From: Argentina anserina
Lineage: Eukaryota; Streptophyta; Magnoliopsida; Rosales; Rosaceae
Reading direction: 5' to 3'
Assembly: GCF_933775445.1 (NCBI RefSeq)
Contig: NW_026089419.1
Coordinates: 620,001 to 684,000 of the forward strand
Length of the DNA stretch: 64,000 nt
The translations under genes and the position numbers were made by a program. Position 1 is the stretch's first letter; each line of letters begins with the position of its first letter. Positions 38,389-52,871 of the stretch are shown in pieces. A model generated the notes under the pieces. The model had not been told where the DNA came from. It made no database searches and saw nothing but the letters and a program-made list of their open reading frames with translations.

Positions 38389-41300
38389 GATACTCAGTTT
38401 GAAAGAAACACACTCCCACACTTGCAAAACTCTCAAATACAATAGAAACTCGCATCAGAAGCGTTACAGAAAGATACTCAAACGAGAAATGAAAAGATAC
38501 ACAATTGGAATAGTAAAGATACGCAAACGATGTAAAGATACACAATTGGAATAGTAAAGATACACAAACGATGTAAAGATACTCAGTTTGAAAGAAACAC
38601 ACTCCCACACTTGCAAAACTCTCAAATACAATAGAAACTCGCATCAGAAGCCTTACAGAAAGATACTCAAACGAGAAATGAAAAGATACACAATTGGAAT
38701 AGTAAACATACGCAAACGATGTAAAGATACGCAAACGATGTAAAGATACTCAGTTTGAAAGAAACACACTCCCACACTTGCAAAACTCTCAAATACAATA
38801 GAAACTCGCATCAGAAGCGTTACAGAAAGATACTCAAACGAGAAATGAAAAGATACACAATTGGAATAGTAAAGATACGCAAACGATGTAAAGATACACA
38901 ATTGGAATAGTAAAGATACGCAAACGATGTAAAGATACTCAGTTTGAACGAAACACACTCCCAAACTTGCAAAACTCTTAAATACAATAGAAACTCGCAT
39001 CAGAAGCCTTACAGAAAGATACTCAAACGAGAAATGAAAAGATACACAATTGGAATAGTAAAGATACGCAAACGATGTAAAGATACACAATTGGAATAGT
39101 AAAGATACGCAAACGATGTAAAGATACTCAGTTTGAAAGAAACACACTCCCACACTTGCAAAACTCTCAAATACAATAGAAACTCGCATCAGAAGCCTTA
39201 CAGAAAGATACTCAAACGAGAAATGAAAAGATACACAATTGGAATAGTAAAGATACGCAAACGATGTAAAGATACACAATTGGAATAGTAAAGATACGCA
39301 AACGATGTAAAGATACTCAGTTTGAAAGAAACACACTCCCACACTTGCAAAACTCTCAAATACAATAGAAACTCGCATCAGAAGCCATACAGAAAGATAC
39401 TCAACCGAGAAATGAAAAGATACACAATTGGAATAGTAAAGATACGCAAACGATGTAAAGATACTCAGTTTAAAAGAAACAAACTCCCACACTTGCAAAA
39501 CTCTCAAATACAATAGAAACTCGCATCAGAAGCCTTACAGAAAGATACTCAAACGAGAAATGAAAAGATACACAATTGGAATAGTAAACATACGCAAACG
39601 ATGTAAAGATACTCAGTTTAAAAGAAACAAACTCCCACACTTGCAAAACTCTCAAATACAATAGAAACTCGCATCAGAAGCCTTACAGAAAAATACTCAA
39701 ACGAGAAATGAAAAGATACACAATTGGAATAGTAATGATACACAAACGATGTAAAGATACACAATTGGAATAGTAAAGATACGCAAACGATGTAAAGATA
39801 CGCAGTTTGAAAGAAACACACTCCCACACTTGCAAAACTCTCAAATACAATAGAAACTCGCATCAGAAGCCTTACAGAAAGATACTCAAACGAGAAATGA
39901 AAAGATACACAATTGGAATAGTAAAGATACGCAAACGATGTAAAAGATACACAATTGGAATAGTAAAGATACGCAAACGATGTAAAGATACTCAGTTTGA
40001 AAGAAACACACTCCCACACTTGCAAAACTCTCAAATACAGTAGAAACTCGCATCAGAAGCGTTACAGAAAGATACTCAAACGAGAAATGAAAAGATACAC
40101 AATTGGAATAGTAAAGATACGCAAACGATGTAAAAGATACACAATTGGAATAGTAAAGATACGCAAACGATGTAAAGATACTCAGTTTGAAAGAAACACA
40201 CTCCCACACTTGCAAAACTCTCAAATACAATAGAAACTCGCATCAGAAGCCTTACAGAAAGATACTCAAACGAGAAATGAAAAGATACACAATTGGAATA
40301 GTAAAGATACGCAAACGATGTAAAGATACACAATTGGAATAGTAAAGATACGCAAATGATGTAAAGATACTCAGTTTGAAAGAAACACACTCCCACACGT
40401 ACAAAACTCTCAAATACAATAGAAACTCGCATCAGAAGCGTTACAGAAAGATACTCAAACGAGAAATGAAAAGATACACAATTGGAATAGTAAAGATACG
40501 CAAACGATGTAAAGATACACAATTGGAATAGTAAAGATACGCAAACGATGTAAAGATACTCAGTTTGAAAGAAACACACTGCCACACTTGCAAAACTCTC
40601 AAATACAATAGAAACTCGCATCAGAAGCGTTACAGAAAGATACTCAAACGAGAAATGAAAAGATACACAATTGGAATAGTAAAGATACGCAAACGATGTA
40701 AAGATACACAATTGGAATAGTAAAGATACACAAACGATGTAAAGATACTCAGTTTGAAAGAAACACACTCCCACACTTGCAAAACTCTCAAATACAATAG
40801 AAACTCGCATCAGAAGCCTTACAGAAAGATACTCAAACGAGAAATGAAAAGATACACAATTGGAATAGTAAACATACGCAAACGATGTAAAGATACGCAA
40901 ACGATGTAAAGATACTCAGTTTGAAAGAAACACACTCCCACACTTGCAAAACTCTCAAATACAATAGAAACTCGCATCAGAAGCGTTACAGAAAGATACT
41001 CAAACGAGAAATGAAAAGATACACAATTGGAATAGTAAAGATACGCAAACGATGTAAAGATACACAATTGGAATAGTAAAGATACGCAAACGATGTAAAG
41101 ATACTCAGTTTGAACGAAACACACTCCCAAACTTGCAAAACTCTTAAATACAATAGAAACTCGCATCAGAAGCCTTACAGAAAGATACTCAAACGAGAAA
41201 TGAAAAGATACACAATTGGAATAGTAAAGATACGCAAACGATGTAAAGATACACAATTGGAATAGTAAAGATACGCAAACGATGTAAAGATACTCAGTTT

Positions 41301-42886
41301 GAAAGAAACACACTCCCACACTTGCAAAACTCTCAAATACAATAGAAACTCGCATCAGAAGCCTTACAGAAAGATACTCAAACGAGAAATGAAAAGATAC
41401 ACAATTGGAATAGTAAAGATACGCAAACGATGTAAAGATACACAATTGGAATAGTAAAGATACACAAACGATGTAAAGATACTCAGTTTGAAAGAAACAC
41501 ACTCCCACACTTGCAAAACTCTCAAATACAATAGAAACTCGCATCAGAAGCCTTACAGAAAGATACTCAAACGAGAAATGAAAAGATACACAATTGGAAT
41601 AGTAAACATACGCAAACGATGTAAAGATACGCAAACGATGTAAAGATACTCAGTTTGAAAGAAACACACTCCCACACTTGCAAAACTCTCAAATACAATA
41701 GAAACTCGCATCAGAAGCGTTACAGAAAGATACTCAAACGAGAAATGAAAAGATACACAATTGGAATAGTAAAGATACGCAAACGATGTAAAGATACACA
41801 ATTGGAATAGTAAAGATACGCAAACGATGTAAAGATACTCAGTTTGAACGAAACACACTCCCAAACTTGCAAAACTCTTAAATACAATAGAAACTCGCAT
41901 CAGAAGCCTTACAGAAAGATACTCAAACGAGAAATGAAAAGATACACAATTGGAATAGTAAAGATACGCAAACGATGTAAAGATACACAATTGGAATAGT
42001 AAAGATACGCAAACGATGTAAAGATACTCAGTTTGAAAGAAACACACTCCCACACTTGCAAAACTCTCAAATACAATAGAAACTCGCATCAGAAGCCTTA
42101 CAGAAAGATACTCAAACGAGAAATGAAAAGATACACAATTGGAATAGTAAAGATACGCAAACGATGTAAAGATACACAATTGGAATAGTAAAGATACGCA
42201 AACGATGTAAAGATACTCAGTTTGAAAGAAACACACTCCCACACTTGCAAAACTCTCAAATACAATAGAAACTCGCATCAGAAGCCATACAGAAAGATAC
42301 TCAACCGAGAAATGAAAAGATACACAATTGGAATAGTAAAGATACGCAAACGATGTAAAGATACTCAGTTTAAAAGAAACAAACTCCCACACTTGCAAAA
42401 CTCTCAAATACAATAGAAACTCGCATCAGAAGCCTTACAGAAAGATACTCAAACGAGAAATGAAAAGATACACAATTGGAATAGTAAACATACGCAAACG
42501 ATGTAAAGATACTCAGTTTAAAAGAAACAAACTCCCACACTTGCAAAACTCTCAAATACAATAGAAACTCGCATCAGAAGCCTTACAGAAAAATACTCAA
42601 ACGAGAAATGAAAAGATACACAATTGGAATAGTAATGATACACAAACGATGTAAAGATAAACAATTGGAATAGTAAAGATACGCAAACGATGTAAAGATA
42701 CGCAGTTTGAAAGAAACACACTCCCACACTTGCAAAACTCTCAAATACAATAGAAACTCGCATCAGAAGCCTTACAGAAAGATACTCAAACGAGAAATGA
42801 AAAGATACACAATTGGAATAGTAAAGATACGCAAACGATGTAAAAGATACACAATTGGAATAGTAAAGATACGCAAACGATGTAAA
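38389..42886 (+). repeat. Domain D cassette-type HORs with 2900- and 734-bp spacing
   Basis: Segment 38578-39986 is repeated at 41478-42886 (offset 2900), including the rare TAATGATAC variant near 39733 and 42633. A second 190-bp monomer (39987-40176, with ACAGTAGAAAC) is inserted relative to the order after 42887. The four-monomer block 167-189-189-189 at 40744-41477 is repeated at 41478-42211 (offset 734). Confidence 0.83.
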
Positions 42887-45199
42887 GATACTCAGTTTGA
42901 AAGAAACACACTCCCACACTTGCAAAACTCTCAAATACAATAGAAACTCGCATCAGAAGCCTTACAGAAAGATACTCAAACGAGAAATGAAAAGATACAC
43001 AATTGGAATAGTAAAGATACGCAAACGATGTAAAGATACACAATTGGAATAGTAAAGATACGCAAATGATGTAAAGATACTCAGTTTGAAAGAAACACAC
43101 TCCCACACTTGCAAAACTCTCAAATACAATAGAAACTCGCATCAGAAGCGTTACAGAAAGATACTCAAACGAGAAATGAAAAGATACACAATTGGAATAG
43201 TAAAGATACGCAAACGATGTAAAGATACACAATTGGAATAGTAAAGATACGCAAACGATGTAAAGATACTCAGTTTGAAAGAAACACACTGCCACACTTG
43301 CAAAACTCTCAAATACAATAGAAACTCGCATCAGAAGCGTTACAGAAAGATACTCAAACGAGAAATGAAAAGATACACAATTGGAATAGTAAAGATACGC
43401 AAACGATGTAAAGATACACAATTGGAATAGTAAAGATACGCAAACGATGTAAAGATACTCAGTTTGAAAGAAACACACTCCCACACTTGCAAAACTCTCA
43501 AATACAATAGAAACTCGCATCAGAAGCCTTACAGAAAGATACTCAAACGAGAAATGAAAAGATACACAATTGGAATAGTAAACATACGCAAACGATGTAA
43601 AGATACTCAGTTTGAAAGAAACACACTCCCACACTTGCAAAACTCTCAAATACAATAGAAACTCGCATCAGAAGCGTTACAGAAAGATACTCAAACAAGA
43701 AATGAAAAGATACACAATTGGAATAGTAAAGATACGCAAACGATGTAAAGATACACAATTGGAATAGTAAAGATACACAAACGATGTAAAGATACTCAGT
43801 TTGAAAGAAACACACTGCCACACTTGCAAAACTCTCAAATACAATAGAAACTCGCATCAGAAGCGTTACAGAAAGATACTCAAACGAGAAATGAAAAGAT
43901 ACACAATTGGAATAGTAAAGATACGCAAACGATGTAAAGATACACAATTGGAATAGTAAAGATACACAAACGATGTAAAGATACTCAGTTTGAAAGAAAC
44001 ACACTGCCACACTTGCAAAACTCTCAAATACAATAGAAACTCGCATCAGAAGCCTTACAGAAAGATACTCAAACGAGAAATGAAAAGATACACAATTGGA
44101 ATAGTAAAGATACGCAAACGATGTAAAGATACACAATTGGAATAGTAAAGATACACAAACGATGTAAAGATACTCAGTTTGAAAGAAACACACTCCCACA
44201 CTTGCAAAACTCTCAAATACAATAGAAACTCGCATCAGAAGCCTTACAGAGAGATACTCAAACGAGAAATGAAAAGATAGACAATTGGAATAGTAAACAT
44301 ACGCAAACGATGTAAAGATACGCAAACGATGTAAAGATACTCAGTTTGAAAGAAACACACTCCCACACTTGCAAAACTCTCAAATACAATAGAAACTCGC
44401 ATCAGAAGCCTTACAGAAAGATACTCAAACGAGAAATGAAAAGATACACAATTGGAATAGTAAAGATACGCAAACGATGTAAAGATACACAATTGGAATA
44501 GTAAAGATACACAAACGATGTAAAGATACTCAGTTTGAAAGAAACACACTCCCACACTTGCAAAACTCTCAAATACAATAGAAACTCGCATCAGAAGCCA
44601 TACAGAAAGATACTCAACCGAGAAATGAAAAGATACACAATTGGAATAGTAAAGATACGCAAACGATGTAAAGATACTCAGTTTAAAAGAAACAAACTCC
44701 CACACTTGCAAAACTCTCAAATACAATAGAAACTCGCATCAGAAGCCTTACAGAAAGATACTCAAACGAGAAATGAAAAGATACACAATTGGAATAGTAA
44801 ACATACGCAAACGATGTAAAGATACTCAGTTTAAAAGAAACAAACTCCCACACTTGCAAAACTCTCAAATACAATAGAAACTCGCATCAGAAGCCTTACA
44901 GAAAAATACTCAAACGAGAAATGAAAAGATACACAATTGGAATAGTAAAGATACACAAACGATGTAAAGATACACAATTGGAATAGTAAAGATACGCAAA
45001 CGATGTAAAGATACGCAGTTTGAAAGAAACACACTCCCACACTTGCAAAACTCTCAAATACAATAGAGACTCGCATCAGAAGCCTTACAGAAAGATACTC
45101 AAACGAGAAATGAAAAGATACACAATTGGAATAGTAAAGATACGCAAACGATGTAAAAGATACACAATTGGAATAGTAAAGATACGCAAACGATGTAAA
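42887..45199 (+). repeat. 2313-bp HOR: 13 monomers
   Basis: Monomer lengths are 189 x3, 148, 189 x3, 167, 189, 148, 148, 189 and 190. It begins like the domain D HOR, has a central part with AAACAAG and CAGAGAGATAC variants like domain C, and ends in the cassette. It looks like a chimera of two HOR families. Confidence 0.8.
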
Positions 45200-45388
45200 G
45201 ATACTCAGTTTGAAAGAAACACACTGCCACACTTGCAAAACTCTCAAATACAATAGAAACTCGCATCAGAAGCGTTACAGAAAGATACTCAAACGAGAAA
45301 TGAAAAGATACACAATTGGAATAGTAAAGATACGCAAACTATGTAAAGATACACAATTGGAATAGTAAAGATACACAAACGATGTAAA

Positions 45389-45933
45389 GATACTCAGTTT
45401 GAAAGAAACACACTCCCACACTTGCAAAACTCTCAAATACAATAGAAACTCGCATCAGAAGCCTTACAGAAAGATACTCAAACGAGAAATGAAAAGATAG
45501 ACAATTGGAATAGTAAACATACGCAAACGATGTAAAGATACGCAAACGATGTAAAGATACTCAGTTTGAAAGAAACACACTCCCACACTTGCAAAACTCT
45601 CAAATACAATAGAAACTCGCATCAGAAGCGTTACAGAAAGATACTCAAACAAGAAATGAAAAGATACACAATTGGAATAGTAAAGATACGCAAACGATGT
45701 AAAGATACACAATTGGAATAGTAAAGATACACAAACGATGTAAAGATACTCAGTTTGAAAGAAACACACTGCCACACTTGCAAAACTCTCAAATACAATA
45801 GAAACTCGCATCAGAAGCGTTACAGAAAGATACTCAAACGAGAAATGAAAAGATACAAAATTGGAATAGTAAAGATACGCAAACGATGTAAAGATACACA
45901 ATTGGAATAGTAAAGATACACAAACGATGTAAA
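45389..45933 (+). repeat. 545-bp trimer (167-189-189), reference copy
   Basis: This is the lowest higher-order unit in domain E. Full trimers also start at 45934, 47002, 47547, 49479, 50024, 51092, 51637 and 62853. The first monomer has GCCTTAC with GATAGAC and GTAAAC. The second has GCGTTAC with AAACAAG. The third has CTGCCAC with GCGTTAC. Confidence 0.88.
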
Positions 45934-47001
45934 GATACTCAGTTTGAAAGAAACACACTCCCACACTTGCAAAACTCTCAAATACAATAGAAACTCGCAT
46001 CAGAAGCCTTACAGAAAGATACTCAAACGAGAAATGAAAAGATAGACAATTGGAATAGTAAACATACGCAAACGATGTAAAGATACGCAAACGATGTAAA
46101 GATACTCAGTTTGAAAGAAACACACTCCCACACTTGCAAAACTCTCAAATACAATAGAAACTCGCATCAGAAGCGTTACAGAAAGATACTCAAACAAGAA
46201 ATGAAAAGATATACAATTGGAATAGTAAAGATACGCAAACGATGTAAAGATACACAATTGGAATAGTAAAGATACACAAACGATGTAAAGATACTCAGTT
46301 TGAAAGAAACACACTGCCACACTTGCAAAACTCTCAAATACAATAGAAACTCGCATCAGAAGCGTTACAGAAAGATACTCAAACGAGAAATGAAAAGATA
46401 CACAATTGGAATAGTAAAGATACGCAAACGATGTAAAGATACACAATTGGAATAGTAAAGATACACAAACGATGTAAAGATACTCAGTTTGAAAGAAACA
46501 CACTCCCACACTTGCAAAACTCTCAAATACAATAGAAACTCGCATCAGAAGCCTTACAGAAAGATACTCAAACGAGAAATGAAAAGATAGACAATTGGAA
46601 TAGTAAACATACGCAAACGATGTAAAGATACGCAAACGATGTAAAGATACTCAGTTTGAAAGAAACACACTCCCACACTTGCAAAACTCTCAAATACAAT
46701 AGAAACTCGCATCAGAAGCGTTACAGAAAGATACTCAAACGAGAAATGAAAAGATACACAATTAGAATAGTAAAGATACGCAAACGATGTAAAGATACAC
46801 AATTGGAATAGTAAAGATACGCAAACGATGTAAAGATACTCAGTTTGAAAGAAACACACTCCCACAATTGCAAAACTCTCAAATACAATAGAAACTCGCA
46901 TCAGAAGCCTTACAGAAAGATACTCAAACGAGAAATGAAAAGATACACAATTGGAATAGTAAAGATACGCAAACGATGTAAAGATACGCAAACGATGTAA
47001 A
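45389..47001 (+). repeat. 1613-bp 9-mer, reference copy
   Basis: It is two 545-bp trimers plus a 523-bp variant trimer (167-189-167) that has the AATTGCAAAAC variant (CACAATTGC) in the long subunit. It repeats directly at 47002-48614, and again at 49479-51091 and 51092-52704. Confidence 0.88.
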
Positions 47002-49289
47002 GATACTCAGTTTAAAAGAAACACACTCCCACACTTGCAAAACTCTCAAATACAATAGAAACTCGCATCAGAAGCCTTACAGAAAGATACTCAAACGAGA
47101 AATGAAAAGATAGACAATTGGAATAGTAAACATACGCAAACGATGTAAAAATACGCAAACGATGTAAAGATACTCAGTTTGAAAGAAACACACTCCCACA
47201 CTTGCAAAACTCTCAAATACAATAGAAACTCGCATCAGAAGCGTTACAGAAAGATACTCAAACAAGAAATGAAAAGATATACAATTGGAATAGTAAAGAT
47301 ACGCAAACGATGTAAAGATACACAATTGGAATAGTAAAGATACACAAACGATGTAAAGATACTCAGTTTGAAAGAAACACACTGCCACACTTGCAAAACT
47401 CTCAAATACAATAGAAACTCGCATCAGAAGCGTTACAGAAAGATACTCAAACGAGAAATGAAAAGATACACAATTGGAATAGTAAAGATACGCAAACGAT
47501 GTAAAGATACACAATTGGAATAGTAAAGATACACAAACGATGTAAAGATACTCAGTTTGAAAGAAACACACTCCCACACTTGCAAAACTCTCAAATACAA
47601 TAGAAACTCGCATCAGAAGCCTTACAGAAAGATACTCAAACGAGAAATGAAAAGATAGACAATTGGAATAGTAAACATACGCAAACGATGTAAAGATACG
47701 CAAACGATGTAAAGATACTCAGTTTGAAAGAAACACACTCCCACACTTGCAAAACTCTCAAATACAATAGAAACTCGCATCAGAAGCGTTACAGAAAGAT
47801 ACTCAAACAAGAAATGAAAAGATACACAATTGGAATAGTAAAGATACGCAAACGATGTAAAGATACACAATTGGAATAGTAAAGATACACAAACGATGTA
47901 AAGATACTCAGTTTGAAAGAAACACACTGCCACACTTGCAAAACTCTCAAATACAATAGAAACTCGCATCAGAAGCGTTACAGAAAGATACTCAAACGAG
48001 AAATGAAAAGATACACAATTGGAATAGTAAAGATACGCAAACGATGTAAAGATACACAATTGGAATAGTAAAGATACACAAACGATGTAAAGATACTCAG
48101 TTTGAAAGAAACACACTCCCACACTTGCAAAACTCTCAAATACAATAGAAACTCGCATCAGAAGCCTTACAGAAAGATACTCAAACGAGAAATGAAAAGA
48201 TAGACAATTGGAATAGTAAACATACGCAAACGATGTAAAGATACGCAAACGATGTAAAGATACTCAGTTTGAAAGAAACACACTCCCACACTTGCAAAAC
48301 TCTCAAATACAATAGAAACTCGCATCAGAAGCGTTACAGAAAGATACTCAAACGAGAAATGAAAAGATACACAATTGGAATAGTAAAGATACGCAAACGA
48401 TGTAAAGATACACAATTGGAATAGTAAAGATACGCAAACGATGTAAAGATACTCAGTTTGAAAGAAACACACTCCCACAATTGCAAAACTCTCAAATACA
48501 ATAGAAACTCGCATCAGAAGACTTACAGAAAGATACTCAAACGAGAAATGAAAAGATACACAATTGGAATAGTAAAGATACGCAAACGATGTAAAGATAC
48601 GCAAACGATGTAAAGATACTCAGTTTAAAAGAAACACACTCCCACACTTGCAAAACTCTCAAATACAATAGAAACTCGCATCAGAAGCCATACAGAAAGA
48701 TACTCAACCGAGAAATGAAAAGATACACAATTGGAATAGTAAAGATACGCAAACGATGTAAAGATACTCAGTTTAAAAGAAACAAACTCCCACACTTGCA
48801 AAACTCTCAAATACAATAGAAACTCGCATCAGAAGCCTTACAGAAAGATACTCAAACGAGAAATGAAAAGATACACAATTGGAATAGTAAACATACGCAA
48901 ACGATGTAAAGATACTCAGTTTAAAAGAAACAAACTCCCACACTTGCAAAACTCTCAAATACAATAGAAACTCGCATCAGAAGCCTTACAGAAAAATACT
49001 CAAACGAGAAATGAAAAGATACACAATTGGAATAGTAAAGATACACAAACGATGTAAAGATACACAATTGGAATAGTAAAGATACGCAAACGATGTAAAG
49101 ATACGCAGTTTGAAAGAAACACACTCCCACACTTGCAAAACTCTCAAATACAATAGAGACTCGCATCAGAAGCCTTACAGAAAGATACTCAAACGAGAAA
49201 TGAAAAGATACACAATTGGAATAGTAAAGATACGCAAACGATGTAAAAGATACACAATTGGAATAGTAAAGATACGCAAACGATGTAAA

Positions 49290-52200
49290 GATACTCAGTT
49301 TGAAAGAAACACACTGCCACACTTGCAAAACTCTCAAATACAATAGAAACTCGCATCAGAAGCGTTACAGAAAGATACTCAAACGAGAAATGAAAAGATA
49401 CACAATTGGAATAGTAAAGATACGCAAACGATGTAAAGATACACAATTGGAATAGTAAAGATACACAAACGATGTAAAGATACTCAGTTTGAAAGAAACA
49501 CACTCCCACACTTGCAAAACTCTCAAATACAATAGAAACTCGCATCAGAAGCCTTACAGAAAGATACTCAAACGAGAAATGAAAAGATAGACAATTGGAA
49601 TAGTAAACATACGCAAACGATGTAAAGATACGCAAACGATGTAAAGATACTCAGTTTGAAAGAAACACACTCCCACACTTGCAAAACTCTCAAATACAAT
49701 AGAAACTCGCATCAGAAGCGTTACAGAAAGATACTCAAACAAGAAATGAAAAGATACACAATTGGAATAGTAAAGATACGCAAACGATGTAAAGATACAC
49801 AATTGGAATAGTAAAGATACACAAACGATGTAAAGATACTCAGTTTGAAAGAAACACACTGCCACACTTGCAAAACTCTCAAATACAATAGAAACTCGCA
49901 TCAGAAGCGTTACAGAAAGATACTCAAACGAGAAATGAAAAGATACAAAATTGGAATAGTAAAGATACGCAAACGATGTAAAGATACACAATTGGAATAG
50001 TAAAGATACACAAACGATGTAAAGATACTCAGTTTGAAAGAAACACACTCCCACACTTGCAAAACTCTCAAATACAATAGAAACTCGCATCAGAAGCCTT
50101 ACAGAAAGATACTCAAACGAGAAATGAAAAGATAGACAATTGGAATAGTAAACATACGCAAACGATGTAAAGATACGCAAACGATGTAAAGATACTCAGT
50201 TTGAAAGAAACACACTCCCACACTTGCAAAACTCTCAAATACAATAGAAACTCGCATCAGAAGCGTTACAGAAAGATACTCAAACAAGAAATGAAAAGAT
50301 ATACAATTGGAATAGTAAAGATACGCAAACGATGTAAAGATACACAATTGGAATAGTAAAGATACACAAACGATGTAAAGATACTCAGTTTGAAAGAAAC
50401 ACACTGCCACACTTGCAAAACTCTCAAATACAATAGAAACTCGCATCAGAAGCGTTACAGAAAGATACTCAAACGAGAAATGAAAAGATACACAATTGGA
50501 ATAGTAAAGATACGCAAACGATGTAAAGATACACAATTGGAATAGTAAAGATACACAAACGATGTAAAGATACTCAGTTTGAAAGAAACACACTCCCACA
50601 CTTGCAAAACTCTCAAATACAATAGAAACTCGCATCAGAAGCCTTACAGAAAGATACTCAAACGAGAAATGAAAAGATAGACAATTGGAATAGTAAACAT
50701 ACGCAAACGATGTAAAGATACGCAAACGATGTAAAGATACTCAGTTTGAAAGAAACACACTCCCACACTTGCAAAACTCTCAAATACAATAGAAACTCGC
50801 ATCAGAAGCGTTACAGAAAGATACTCAAACGAGAAATGAAAAGATACACAATTAGAATAGTAAAGATACGCAAACGATGTAAAGATACACAATTGGAATA
50901 GTAAAGATACGCAAACGATGTAAAGATACTCAGTTTGAAAGAAACACACTCCCACAATTGCAAAACTCTCAAATACAATAGAAACTCGCATCAGAAGCCT
51001 TACAGAAAGATACTCAAACGAGAAATGAAAAGATACACAATTGGAATAGTAAAGATACGCAAACGATGTAAAGATACGCAAACGATGTAAAGATACTCAG
51101 TTTAAAAGAAACACACTCCCACACTTGCAAAACTCTCAAATACAATAGAAACTCGCATCAGAAGCCTTACAGAAAGATACTCAAACGAGAAATGAAAAGA
51201 TAGACAATTGGAATAGTAAACATACGCAAACGATGTAAAAATACGCAAACGATGTAAAGATACTCAGTTTGAAAGAAACACACTCCCACACTTGCAAAAC
51301 TCTCAAATACAATAGAAACTCGCATCAGAAGCGTTACAGAAAGATACTCAAACAAGAAATGAAAAGATATACAATTGGAATAGTAAAGATACGCAAACGA
51401 TGTAAAGATACACAATTGGAATAGTAAAGATACACAAACGATGTAAAGATACTCAGTTTGAAAGAAACACACTGCCACACTTGCAAAACTCTCAAATACA
51501 ATAGAAACTCGCATCAGAAGCGTTACAGAAAGATACTCAAACGAGAAATGAAAAGATACACAATTGGAATAGTAAAGATACGCAAACGATGTAAAGATAC
51601 ACAATTGGAATAGTAAAGATACACAAACGATGTAAAGATACTCAGTTTGAAAGAAACACACTCCCACACTTGCAAAACTCTCAAATACAATAGAAACTCG
51701 CATCAGAAGCCTTACAGAAAGATACTCAAACGAGAAATGAAAAGATAGACAATTGGAATAGTAAACATACGCAAACGATGTAAAGATACGCAAACGATGT
51801 AAAGATACTCAGTTTGAAAGAAACACACTCCCACACTTGCAAAACTCTCAAATACAATAGAAACTCGCATCAGAAGCGTTACAGAAAGATACTCAAACAA
51901 GAAATGAAAAGATACACAATTGGAATAGTAAAGATACGCAAACGATGTAAAGATACACAATTGGAATAGTAAAGATACACAAACGATGTAAAGATACTCA
52001 GTTTGAAAGAAACACACTGCCACACTTGCAAAACTCTCAAATACAATAGAAACTCGCATCAGAAGCGTTACAGAAAGATACTCAAACGAGAAATGAAAAG
52101 ATACACAATTGGAATAGTAAAGATACGCAAACGATGTAAAGATACACAATTGGAATAGTAAAGATACACAAACGATGTAAAGATACTCAGTTTGAAAGAA

Positions 52201-52871
52201 ACACACTCCCACACTTGCAAAACTCTCAAATACAATAGAAACTCGCATCAGAAGCCTTACAGAAAGATACTCAAACGAGAAATGAAAAGATAGACAATTG
52301 GAATAGTAAACATACGCAAACGATGTAAAGATACGCAAACGATGTAAAGATACTCAGTTTGAAAGAAACACACTCCCACACTTGCAAAACTCTCAAATAC
52401 AATAGAAACTCGCATCAGAAGCGTTACAGAAAGATACTCAAACGAGAAATGAAAAGATACACAATTGGAATAGTAAAGATACGCAAACGATGTAAAGATA
52501 CACAATTGGAATAGTAAAGATACGCAAACGATGTAAAGATACTCAGTTTGAAAGAAACACACTCCCACAATTGCAAAACTCTCAAATACAATAGAAACTC
52601 GCATCAGAAGACTTACAGAAAGATACTCAAACGAGAAATGAAAAGATACACAATTGGAATAGTAAAGATACGCAAACGATGTAAAGATACGCAAACGATG
52701 TAAAGATACTCAGTTTAAAAGAAACACACTCCCACACTTGCAAAACTCTCAAATACAATAGAAACTCGCATCAGAAGCCTTACAGAAAGATACTCAAACG
52801 AGAAATGAAAAGATAGACAATTGGAATAGTAAACATACGCAAACGATGTAAAGATACGCAAACGATGTAAA
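49290..52871 (+). repeat. 4090-bp HOR copy 2: first 20 monomers
   Basis: It matches 45200 onward monomer by monomer up to about 52705. There the monomer has GCCTTAC where the cassette copy at 48615 has GCCATAC, and a 167-bp monomer follows. This is the right end of the duplication. Confidence 0.89.

Larger units (their letters stand above)
45200..49289 (+). repeat. 4090-bp HOR copy 1: 23 monomers
   Basis: It contains two 1613-bp 9-mers (45389-47001 and 47002-48614), then 148, 148, 189 and 190. It is repeated at an offset of 4090. Shared rare variants include GATACAAAATTGG (near 45853 and 49943), AATTAGAATAG (near 46764 and 50854), GTAAAAATACGC (near 47146 and 51236) and GAAGACTTAC (near 48520 and 52610). 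One difference noticed is T at 45340 against G at 49430. Confidence 0.9.
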
